Assembly: GCF_042433895.1 (NCBI RefSeq)
Contig: NZ_JBHLUA010000008.1
Coordinates: forward strand, 1-64,000
Source of the DNA: Mesonia maritima
GTDB lineage: Bacteria; Bacteroidota; Bacteroidia; Flavobacteriales; Flavobacteriaceae
Direction of reading: 5' to 3'
DNA: 64,000 nt
The stretch's first letter is position 1. Each line of letters begins with the position of its first letter. The notes beneath the pieces are model-generated. The model saw only the letters and a program-made list of their open reading frames with translations. It searched no databases and was not told where the DNA came from. Shown here piece by piece: positions 1 to 6,742 of the stretch. The position numbers and the translations under genes are program-made.

Positions 1-66
1 GCAGCCGAGAGAGTTCAAAGCCAACTTTACCTTGAAAAGGTAACCGATAAATTAAATAGAAACTAA
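1..66 (+). CDS. C-terminal end of an unidentified gene (partial)
   Basis: An open frame runs in from the left edge and ends at a TAA at 64-66, giving 21 residues that finish in EKVTDKLNRN. A strong hairpin terminator starts six bases after the stop, which supports this being a real gene end. The fragment is hydrophilic and helical-looking, but it is too short to assign to a family. Confidence 0.6.
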   Translation, partial: AAERVQSQLYLEKVTDKLNRN

Positions 67-71
67 AAGAG

Positions 72-103
72 AAAACCCCTTGCTAAAAAAAGCAAGGGGT
101 TTT
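72..103. terminator. Bidirectional rho-independent terminator
   Basis: A 13-bp perfect stem (AAAACCCCTTGCT paired with AGCAAGGGGTTTT) encloses a six-A loop. A-rich and T-rich flanks make it work on both strands. It ends the partial plus-strand gene and the minus-strand YbaB gene, whose stop lies 25 bases away. Confidence 0.9.
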
Positions 104-128
104 TAATGAATGATGATAAATAAAATAA

Positions 129-443
129 TTATTTAAACATATCCATTCCAGGGATATTTGGCATTCCTTTTTTTGCTGCTGCGCCAAGTTCAGCTTCATT
201 CATATCAGAAGCTTTTTTAATTGCTTTATTTAATGTTAACACTAAATAATCTTCTAATTGTTCTTTATCTTCAAGCAATTCTTCAGCAACTTCAATATTT
301 TTTATTTCACGATTTCCGGTAATGGTTACTTTTAGCAATCCGTCGTTAGATTGTTCTTGCATTGTAACGGTATCGAGGCGTTTTTTGGTTTCTTCAACTT
401 TTTCTTGTGCCTCTTTTAATTTGTTCATCATATCTCCAAACAT
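129..443 (-). CDS. YbaB/EbfC family nucleoid-associated protein
   Basis: This 104-residue protein matches the YbaB/EbfC family in length and layout. The N-terminal helix (about residues 4-30) is charged (NKLKEAQEKVEETKKRL). A central beta region follows (about 38-52, with GLLKVTITGNREIKNIEV), then a C-terminal helix and the family's typical G/M/P-rich tail (GMPNIPGMDMF). Family members form dimers shaped like tweezers that bind DNA and associate with the nucleoid. In many bacteria the gene sits beside dnaX/recR, but not here. It stands alone and ends at a shared terminator. The ATG at 443 fits the family start. Confidence 0.93.
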   Translation of the reverse strand: MFGDMMNKLKEAQEKVEETKKRLDTVTMQEQSNDGLLKVTITGNREIKNIEVAEELLEDKEQLEDYLVLTLNKAIKKASDMNEAELGAAAKKGMPNIPGMDMFK

Positions 444-617
444 AGCTTTTTGATTTTAAGTTCGTCGCAAAGTTAATACTTAAAATTAAAAGGAAAGTTT
501 ACGCGATAATCCAGATTTAAAAACTTCACTTTGTCTTCAAATTTAATCTTTTACCTGTTCTAAAAATTAGTAAGTTTTTTTTGAAGATAGTTTACTTCTT
601 CTTTCCTAATGAAACTT

Positions 618-625
618 TACCTTTG
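618..625 (+). promoter_or_regulatory. Bacteroidota -7 promoter box (TACCTTTG)
   Basis: TACCTTTG followed by C matches the TAnnTTTG -7 element of the Bacteroidota primary sigma factor. It lies 22 bases before the ATG at 648 and inside the longer reading frame that opens at 609, so it argues for the 648 start. I see no good -33 TTG at the usual spacing. Confidence 0.6.
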
Positions 626-647
626 CAGCGTTTCAAATAAATATAGT

Positions 648-2717
648 ATGCAAGTTATCAAGCAAGAAATACTTCCGCCGAAGGCAGAAAAAATAGCAAA
701 AGAATTAACGATTCACGGTGATACGAGAATTGATAATTATTTTTGGTTGAATGATCGTGAAAATCCTAAAGTAATTGAATATTTAAAGGAGGAAAACGAT
801 TATAATGAAAAAATGACCGCGCATACCAAGCAATTTCAGCATAAATTGTTTGAAGAAATGAAAGCGAGAATAAAAGAAGACGATACTTCGGTTCCTTATA
901 AATTGAATGGTTACTGGTATTATGTACGTTTTGAAACCGGTAAAAATTATCCTATTTACGCTCGAAAAAAAGAAAGCCTTGAAGCGGAAGAGCAAATTTT
1001 ATTTGACTGCAATAAAATGGCAGAAGGACATTCTTATTTTAAATTAACAGGAATAAGCATTAGTCCCAATAATAAATTAGCTTCCTTTGGAATTGACACT
1101 GTAAGTAGAAGAAAATATACTATTCAGGTAAAAAATTTAGAAACCGGTGAAATTCTTCCTACAAAAATTGAAACGACCACCGGAAGTTCTACCTGGGCAA
1201 ACGATAATAAAACACTTTTCTACACCCGAAAAGACGAAAAAACGTTACGTTCAGATAAAATTTATCAGCATATTTTAGGTGAAGATCCCTCAAAAGATAT
1301 GTTGGTTTATCACGAAAAAGATGAAACTTTTAATGCGTACGTTTATAAATCTAAATCTCGAAAATATATAATTATCGGCTCGAGCAGTACGATGAGCGAT
1401 GAATATAGAATTTTAGACGCCGATCATCCTCGAGAAGAATTTAAACTTTTTCAAAAACGCGAACGGGGTGTGGAATATGGAATTGCACATTACAAACATC
1501 ACTTTTACGTACTTACCAATAAAGATGGCGCGACGAATTTTAAATTGATGAAAACGCCGGTTGAAAATACTACATCTAATAATTGGGAAGAAGTTATTCC
1601 GCATCAAAAAGATGTACTCATTGAAGATGTCGATATTTTTGAACATTATTTAGTACTTACTGAACGTTTTCAAGGGTTAAACCGAATTAGAATTATGCGT
1701 TGGGATGAGCAAGAAGATTATTATTTGCCTTTCGATAATGAAACCTATACCGCTTATACCGGAAACAATCCTGATTTTGAGACTGATATTTTACGCTACG
1801 GCTACAATTCGTTAACTACGCCGGCTTCGGTTATCGATTTTAATATGAAAACCAAAGAGAGTGAGGTTAGAAAAGAACAAACCGTAGAAGATCCAACATT
1901 TCAAAAAGAAAATTACATATCAGAACGTATTTGGGCAACTGCCGAAGATGGTACAAAAATTCCAATATCGTTAGTTTATAAAAAAGGATTAGAAAAAAGT
2001 GGAAATAATCCAGTATTACAATACGCTTACGGAAGTTATGGTCATACAACAGATCCATCGTTTTCAACTTCTCGACTTAGTTTATTAAACCGCGGATTCA
2101 TTTTTGCAATTTCTCATGTTCGTGGTGGAGAATATTTAGGAAGAAATTGGTATGAAGATGGAAAATTGCTTCAGAAAAAAAATACGTTTACCGATTTTAT
2201 AGATTGCAGTAAATTTTTAATTCAAGAAAAATATACTTCTGCAAAACATTTATACGCTTTTGGTGGTTCTGCCGGTGGAATGCTTATGGGGGGAATTTTA
2301 AATATGGCGCCACAACTTTATAATGGGGTGATTGCCGCAGTCCCTTTTGTGGATGTGGTTACAACAATGTTAGACGATAGCATTCCCTTAACTACCGGAG
2401 AATATGATGAATGGGGAAATCCGAATAATAGAGAATATTATGAGTATATGAAGTCATATTCACCGTATGATAATGTAATTGCCCAAGATTACCCAAATAT
2501 TTTGGTAACTACCGGTTTTCATGATTCTCAAGTGCAATATTGGGAACCGGCAAAATGGGTTGCAAAATTAAGAGAATTAAAAACCGATAAAAATATTTTA
2601 CTTTTTCATACGAATATGGAAGCAGGGCACGGCGGCGCTTCAGGAAGATTTGAAGCTTTAAAAGAAGTAGCCGAAGATTATGCATTTTTCTTAGACTTAG
2701 AAGGAATAAGTGAATAA
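648..2717 (+). CDS. S9A prolyl oligopeptidase family protease (oligopeptidase B-like)
   Basis: A serine protease of about 689 residues that cleaves short peptides. The N-terminal part is the beta-propeller that screens peptide size (TRIDNYFWLNDRENPKVIEYLKEEN is typical of oligopeptidase B). The C-terminal alpha/beta-hydrolase domain begins near residue 420. The nucleophile is Ser541 in GGSAGG, with Asp626 in GFHDSQV and His661 in AGHGGASGRF, so the catalytic triad is complete. I see no signal peptide, so it is probably cytoplasmic or periplasmic-independent. The frame is open from an ATG at 609, but a -7 promoter box lies inside that extension, so I start at 648 (MQVIKQEILPPKAEK). It is monocistronic, with its own promoter and about 90 bases before the next gene. 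Confidence 0.92.
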   Translation: MQVIKQEILPPKAEKIAKELTIHGDTRIDNYFWLNDRENPKVIEYLKEENDYNEKMTAHTKQFQHKLFEEMKARIKEDDTSVPYKLNGYWYYVRFETGKNYPIYARKKESLEAEEQILFDCNKMAEGHSYFKLTGISISPNNKLASFGIDTVSRRKYTIQVKNLETGEILPTKIETTTGSSTWANDNKTLFYTRKDEKTLRSDKIYQHILGEDPSKDMLVYHEKDETFNAYVYKSKSRKYIIIGSSSTMSDEYRILDADHPREEFKLFQKRERGVEYGIAHYKHHFYVLTNKDGATNFKLMKTPVENTTSNNWEEVIPHQKDVLIEDVDIFEHYLVLTERFQGLNRIRIMRWDEQEDYYLPFDNETYTAYTGNNPDFETDILRYGYNSLTTPASVIDFNMKTKESEVRKEQTVEDPTFQKENYISERIWATAEDGTKIPISLVYKKGLEKSGNNPVLQYAYGSYGHTTDPSFSTSRLSLLNRGFIFAISHVRGGEYLGRNWYEDGKLLQKKNTFTDFIDCSKFLIQEKYTSAKHLYAFGGSAGGMLMGGILNMAPQLYNGVIAAVPFVDVVTTMLDDSIPLTTGEYDEWGNPNNREYYEYMKSYSPYDNVIAQDYPNILVTTGFHDSQVQYWEPAKWVAKLRELKTDKNILLFHTNMEAGHGGASGRFEALKEVAEDYAFFLDLEGISE

Positions 2718-2732
2718 TTAAAAAAAATAATG

Positions 2733-2740
2733 TAAATTTG
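2733..2740 (+). promoter_or_regulatory. Bacteroidota -7 promoter box (TAAATTTG)
   Basis: TAAATTTG followed by CC matches TAnnTTTG and lies about 70 bases before the start of the cysteine-synthase-like gene at 2811, leaving a short leader. I see no clear -33 TTG. Confidence 0.5.
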
Positions 2741-2810
2741 CCTTGTTTGTACAAATGTTTAGTAGAAACTTTTTCGCCAAACATTTATAGGTTAACATGA
2801 ACATCAATTT

Positions 2811-3851
2811 ATGAGAGAAGACTTACAGGTTTACAACAATGTATTACAACTCATAGGGGATACGCCATTAATCAAGTTGAACCATATAACTGAGAACTTC
2901 AAAGGTGATTATTATGCGAAAGTAGAAGCATTTAATCCCGGACATTCAACTAAAGATCGAATCGCTTTATATATTATTGAAGAAGCTGAACGGAAAGGGA
3001 TTTTAAAACCCGGCGATACTATTATTGAAACTACTTCTGGGAATACCGGTTTTAGTATAGCAATGGTAAGTGTAATTAAAGGTTACGATTGCATTTTAGC
3101 GGTAAGTTCTAAATCTTCCGGTGATAAAATCGATATGTTACGTACAATGGGCGCAAAAGTTTATGTTTGCCCTGCGCACGTTTCGGCAGACGATCCACGT
3201 TCGTATTATCAAGTTGCTAAACGTTTACATCAAGAAATTAAAGGCTCTGTATATATAAATCAGTATTTTAATGAATTAAATATTGATGCGCATTACAAAA
3301 CTACAGGACCAGAAATTTGGAAACAAACCGAAGGAAAAATCACCCATTTAATTGCTTGTAGTGGTACCGGCGGAACAATTTCAGGAACAGCAAGATTTTT
3401 AAAAGAACAAAATCCTGATGTAAAAGTAATTGGAATTGATGCGTATGGTTCAGTTTTAAAAAAATACCACGAAACAAAAGAATTAGATCCTGATGAAATT
3501 TATCCTTATCGAATTGAAGGACTCGGGAAAAATTTAATTCCTACAGCCACAGATTTTGATATCATCGATAAATTTGTAAAAGTTTCAGATGAAGCTAGCG
3601 CGCATACAGCACGAAATATAGCTAGAACCGAAGGACTTTTTGTAGGTTATACCAGCGGAGCCGCTTTTCAAGGTGTAAAACAACTTGTAGAAGAAGGTGA
3701 GTTTGATGAAGATAGCAAAGTTGTAATCATATTTCCAGATCACGGGTCGCGTTATATGAGTAAAATTTACAGTGACGATTGGATGCACGAACAAGGTTTT
3801 TCAGACAGTGAAAATAATGTTGGTGCAGAAAAAATTGAATATATAAAATAG
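2811..3851 (+). CDS. PLP-dependent cysteine synthase/CBS-like enzyme, candidate cysteate synthase
   Basis: A 346-residue fold-type II PLP enzyme. The Schiff-base lysine is Lys48 in NPGHSTKDR, where O-acetylserine sulfhydrylases usually have NPxSSVKDR. TTSGNTG (74-80) binds substrate, a GTGGTISG loop near residue 185 holds the PLP phosphate, and the C-terminal PDHGSRYMSKIYSDDWM block is the type seen in cystathionine beta-synthases, here without CBS domains. Sequence alone does not separate CBS, cysteine synthase and cysteate synthase. The neighbour downstream is an alpha-oxoamine-synthase-like acyltransferase, and the known capnine pathway in Bacteroidota starts with a PLP enzyme that makes cysteate from phosphoserine and sulfite (CapA). 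I therefore infer cysteate synthase. A terminator follows at 3871, so the two genes are not one simple transcript. Confidence 0.7.
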   Translation: MREDLQVYNNVLQLIGDTPLIKLNHITENFKGDYYAKVEAFNPGHSTKDRIALYIIEEAERKGILKPGDTIIETTSGNTGFSIAMVSVIKGYDCILAVSSKSSGDKIDMLRTMGAKVYVCPAHVSADDPRSYYQVAKRLHQEIKGSVYINQYFNELNIDAHYKTTGPEIWKQTEGKITHLIACSGTGGTISGTARFLKEQNPDVKVIGIDAYGSVLKKYHETKELDPDEIYPYRIEGLGKNLIPTATDFDIIDKFVKVSDEASAHTARNIARTEGLFVGYTSGAAFQGVKQLVEEGEFDEDSKVVIIFPDHGSRYMSKIYSDDWMHEQGFSDSENNVGAEKIEYIK

Positions 3852-3870
3852 CTTTCGAGCTATTCGTTTT

Positions 3871-3898
3871 AAAAGCATCCTAAACTTAGGATGCTTTT
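3871..3898 (+). terminator. Rho-independent terminator after the cysteine-synthase-like gene
   Basis: A 12-bp perfect stem (AAAAGCATCCTA with TAGGATGCTTTT) and a four-base loop, followed by T and mixed bases, 19 bases after the stop at 3851. Confidence 0.85.
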
Positions 3899-3962
3899 TG
3901 CTGTTTTATAGCGAAAAAAAAGTTAATAAATAACCAATCACAGAGAGTTTGCAGAAATTTCA

Positions 3963-3970
3963 TACTTTTG
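3963..3970 (+). promoter_or_regulatory. Bacteroidota -7 promoter box (TACTTTTG)
   Basis: TACTTTTG followed by CC fits TAnnTTTG and is 25 bases upstream of the ATG at 3996. It overlaps the front of the longer frame (TTG start at 3975), which supports the shorter start. It gives the acyltransferase its own promoter after the terminator at 3871. Confidence 0.6.
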
Positions 3971-3995
3971 CCACTTGGTTATAAAACATAATCTT

Positions 3996-5255
3996 ATGAG
4001 AGATCTATTTGAAAAAATATACAAAGACAAAGGACCATTAGGAAAGTGGGCAGCTCAAGCAGAAGGCTATTTTGTATTTCCTAAACTGGAAGGTGAAATT
4101 AGTAACCGAATGAAATTCCGTGGAAAAGAAGTAATTACTTGGAGTGTAAACGATTATTTAGGTTTAGCCAATCACCCGGAAGTAAGAAAAGTTGATGCAG
4201 AAGCAGGTGCAAAATACGGTTCGGCTTATCCGATGGGAGCTCGAATGATGAGTGGTCACACAGATTTACACGAAAAGCTTCAAGATGAATTAGCAGAATT
4301 TGTAAACAAAGACGCAGCTTATTTATTAAATTTCGGTTATCAAGGAATGGTTTCTACAATCGATGCCTTAGTTGGTAAAGATGATGTTATTGTATATGAT
4401 GTAGATGCTCACGCGTGTATTATTGATGGAGTACGTTTACATTTAGGAAAACGTTTCACCTATAAACACAACGATGTAAAAAGTATTGAAAAAAATCTTG
4501 ATCGCGCAACTAAAATTGCCGAACAAACCGGCGGCGGAATTCTTTTAATTTCTGAAGGAGTTTTCGGAATGCGCGGAGAACAAGGAAAACTTAAAGAAAT
4601 CGTTGCATTAAAAGAAAAATATAATTTCCGTTTATTTGTAGATGATGCACACGGTTTTGGAACATTAGGAAAAACAGGAGCAGGAGCAGGAGAGGAGCAA
4701 GGCGTTCAAGATGATATCGATGTTTATTTTGCAACTTTTGCTAAATCTATGGCAAGTACCGGAGCTTTTATAGCGGGAGATCAAGAAGTCATTGATTATT
4801 TAAAATATAATTTGCGCTCACAAATGTTTGCAAAATCATTGCAAATGCAATTAGTAGAAGGCGCATTAAAACGTTTAGATATGTTGCGCACTATGCCAGA
4901 GTTAAAAGAAAAACTTTGGGAAAATGTAAACGCATTGCAAAACGGATTAAAAAGTCGTGGGTTCGATATTGGAACAACCCAAAGTTGTGTAACACCAGTT
5001 TATTTAAAAGGTAGTATTCCTGAAGCGATGGCACTGGTAAAAGATTTAAGAGAAAATCACGGGGTTTTCTGTTCTATTGTGGTTTATCCTGTAATTCCTA
5101 AAGGATTAATTTTACTAAGAATGATACCTACAGCTTCGCATACTTTAGAAGATGTTGAACAAACACTTGAAGCATTTTCGGCTATTAGAGAGCGTCTTGA
5201 AAGTGGTGTTTATAAAAGAATGTCCGCTGGAGTTTCAGCAGCAGTAAAAGAATAA
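3996..5255 (+). CDS. Alpha-oxoamine synthase family acyltransferase, candidate cysteate fatty acyltransferase (capnine synthesis)
   Basis: A 419-residue fold-type I PLP enzyme of the KBL/AONS/serine palmitoyltransferase family. VDDAHGFG (Asp216-Asp217-Ala218-His219) binds the cofactor, and Lys250 in TFAKSMAST forms the Schiff base. These enzymes condense an amino acid with a fatty acyl thioester and release CO2. It differs from bacterial serine palmitoyltransferases in several blocks, for example SVNDYLGLANHPEV and GSAYPMGARMMSGH. From memory it resembles the flavobacterial cysteate acyltransferase (Cat/CapB) needed for capnine and efficient gliding. The neighbouring cysteine-synthase-like gene supports that reading. 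The alternative is another oxoamine synthase such as glycine C-acetyltransferase. The start is the ATG at 3996. The upstream TTG at 3975 lies within the promoter spacing. Confidence 0.75.
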   Translation: MRDLFEKIYKDKGPLGKWAAQAEGYFVFPKLEGEISNRMKFRGKEVITWSVNDYLGLANHPEVRKVDAEAGAKYGSAYPMGARMMSGHTDLHEKLQDELAEFVNKDAAYLLNFGYQGMVSTIDALVGKDDVIVYDVDAHACIIDGVRLHLGKRFTYKHNDVKSIEKNLDRATKIAEQTGGGILLISEGVFGMRGEQGKLKEIVALKEKYNFRLFVDDAHGFGTLGKTGAGAGEEQGVQDDIDVYFATFAKSMASTGAFIAGDQEVIDYLKYNLRSQMFAKSLQMQLVEGALKRLDMLRTMPELKEKLWENVNALQNGLKSRGFDIGTTQSCVTPVYLKGSIPEAMALVKDLRENHGVFCSIVVYPVIPKGLILLRMIPTASHTLEDVEQTLEAFSAIRERLESGVYKRMSAGVSAAVKE

Positions 5256-5293
5256 ACTAATTTTCAGATTAAAACAAGAAAATTTAAAATAAT

Positions 5294-5325
5294 AAAAAAC
5301 CGATAGAAAAATCTATCGGTTTTTT
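5294..5325. terminator. Bidirectional rho-independent terminator
   Basis: A stem of AAAAACCGATAGA with TCTATCGGTTTTT around a four-A loop, flanked by A and T runs. It lies between the acyltransferase (stop 5255) and the opposed outer-membrane protein gene (stop 5369) and can serve both. Confidence 0.9.
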
Positions 5326-5368
5326 ATTAAGCAAAGAATTATTTCCAATTAAGTAAACGAGAAAAATT

Positions 5369-6331
5369 TTAATCCTCATTCATTGTTCCATCTGGATTTA
5401 CAAGTTCGCTATTTCGCTTTTCTTTCTTCTCTTTTTTATCCTTTTTATTATCTTCCATAATTATTTCATCTTCGGTATGCATATCTAAACGATATGAAAT
5501 TCCGAGCGTAACTTCCCAACGTGAAGGCGTATCTTTAAAATTCATCATCGCGGAAGCATCTAACTGTAAATCTTTGGTAAATAAATAAGCACCACCAATT
5601 CTAGCAAAATCATCACTATAAATATCACTTTTTATTATTTGAACTTCCCCAAAAACAGAAACTTGGTTGTTAATTCCGTGAGTCATTGTAAAAATACCCA
5701 TATAGGTAGGAAAATCTGAAGTGAATTTATCGCCTATAAAATTCATTACAAAAACCCATTTTCCCCAATTATTTTGCGTGTAAACGCCAAGTTGTGGACT
5801 AATACTTGATTCATTTGGAACCATATATGGATTGTCTCCAAATAGCAAATTCGCTCCTGCATAAACTGAAACTGCCGGGATTAAATCTCCCCAATTAAAA
5901 CTATTGTTGGCTTTCCAACTATATAAATTTGGCTTTTCTAAATAATCTTTTTTATACGGATCGTACACTAAGTATTTTACGCCTAAAGTGTTGCTTTCGA
6001 AATTACTGAATTTGTATTCTCTTTCGGCTCCGCCAATAATTTGCTTTTCAGTTGAACTTAAATAGGTTCCTTTTAAACTTACTTCTAACTGTTCCATAAA
6101 AATACCATAACGTACTTCATAATCAATCCCGAATCGGTTAGTGTCAGTTTCAAGTAAAGAATGATCGTCGTTTCCAAGTTTTGCGCCGGTTTCAAATTGT
6201 AATACTTGATTTCCTACCGCGAATGCTCCAGTAGAATTTCCAGGTCGGTTAGAATTAATCGTTTCTGTGTATTGTGCTGAAGCTAGAAAGCTTGAAAGAA
6301 ATAGAATAACAGGTAAGATTTGTTTTCGCAT
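5369..6331 (-). CDS. Outer-membrane beta-barrel transporter-like protein (phenol MetA degradation/porin-like)
   Basis: A secreted protein of about 320 residues. MRKQILPVILFLSSFLASAQ is a clear signal peptide. The mature part opens with TINSNRPGNSTGAFAVGNQVLQFETGAK, an arrangement common in the MetA-pathway/transporter barrel family of Bacteroidota. Alternating polar/aromatic strands then run to about residue 285 and end in WEVTLGISYRLD. A lysine-rich stretch (KKDKKEKKEKR) and a short acidic tail follow, which is unusual after a barrel and may sit in the periplasm. The listed frame opens at a TTG at 6349, but the ATG at 6331 starts the signal peptide. Substrate unknown. It is single-gene, with a terminator downstream. 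Confidence 0.75.
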   Translation of the reverse strand: MRKQILPVILFLSSFLASAQYTETINSNRPGNSTGAFAVGNQVLQFETGAKLGNDDHSLLETDTNRFGIDYEVRYGIFMEQLEVSLKGTYLSSTEKQIIGGAEREYKFSNFESNTLGVKYLVYDPYKKDYLEKPNLYSWKANNSFNWGDLIPAVSVYAGANLLFGDNPYMVPNESSISPQLGVYTQNNWGKWVFVMNFIGDKFTSDFPTYMGIFTMTHGINNQVSVFGEVQIIKSDIYSDDFARIGGAYLFTKDLQLDASAMMNFKDTPSRWEVTLGISYRLDMHTEDEIIMEDNKKDKKEKKEKRNSELVNPDGTMNED

Positions 6332-6407
6332 AGAAAGATTTTTACTCAAATATAGCTGAATTTTTATATTTTTTGAACTTAACTATCTTTTAAAGCGTAG
6401 TATTTAA

Positions 6408-6415
6408 TAATTTTG
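6408..6415 (+). promoter_or_regulatory. Bacteroidota -7 promoter box (TAATTTTG)
   Basis: TAATTTTG followed by C is a TAnnTTTG match 16 bases before the ATG at 6432. It probably drives the DUF4834-YfhO-glycosyltransferase-flippase group. Confidence 0.55.
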
Positions 6416-6431
6416 CACAAAAAGAAGAATC

Positions 6432-6713
6432 ATGCAAGAGGCATCTTTTATTGGTTTTGTGAAAACCATTTTAATAATATTACTAATTTATTTTGCTGTA
6501 AAAATTATTTTTAAATGGTTTGGGCCACAGATTATGCGATATATTTTTAAAAAAGTGGGTCAACGTGTTTCTAGAAATTTTCAGCAACAACAGCAAGATT
6601 TTAGAAAGCAACATCAGCAAAAAGAAGAGTTTACCATAGATCGCGATCCTAAAAAAAATAAGAAATCAAATAAAAATGTAGGTGAGTATATCGATTACGA
6701 AGAAATTGATTAA
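6432..6713 (+). CDS. DUF4834 family small membrane protein
   Basis: A 93-residue protein with one N-terminal membrane helix (FIGFVKTILIILLIYFAVKIIF, about residues 6-28) and a long polar tail rich in Q, K and R (NFQQQQQDFRKQHQQ), ending in NVGEYIDYEEID. This matches the small DUF4834 family of Flavobacteriia, whose function is unknown. The tail is likely cytoplasmic given the positive residues after the helix. It leads the operon and is followed 29 bases later by the YfhO-like gene. That position is commonly conserved, so a role near membrane glycan assembly is possible but unproven. Confidence 0.8.
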   Translation: MQEASFIGFVKTILIILLIYFAVKIIFKWFGPQIMRYIFKKVGQRVSRNFQQQQQDFRKQHQQKEEFTIDRDPKKNKKSNKNVGEYIDYEEID

Positions 6714-6742
6714 TTTTCATCACTATTCAAACGTTAGGCTGC

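Noticed and set aside
3996..5255. Serine palmitoyltransferase for sphingolipids
   Set aside because: Several blocks differ from bacterial serine palmitoyltransferases and the neighbour is a sulfur-amino-acid-type PLP enzyme. I favour cysteate acyltransferase, though only a tree would settle it.
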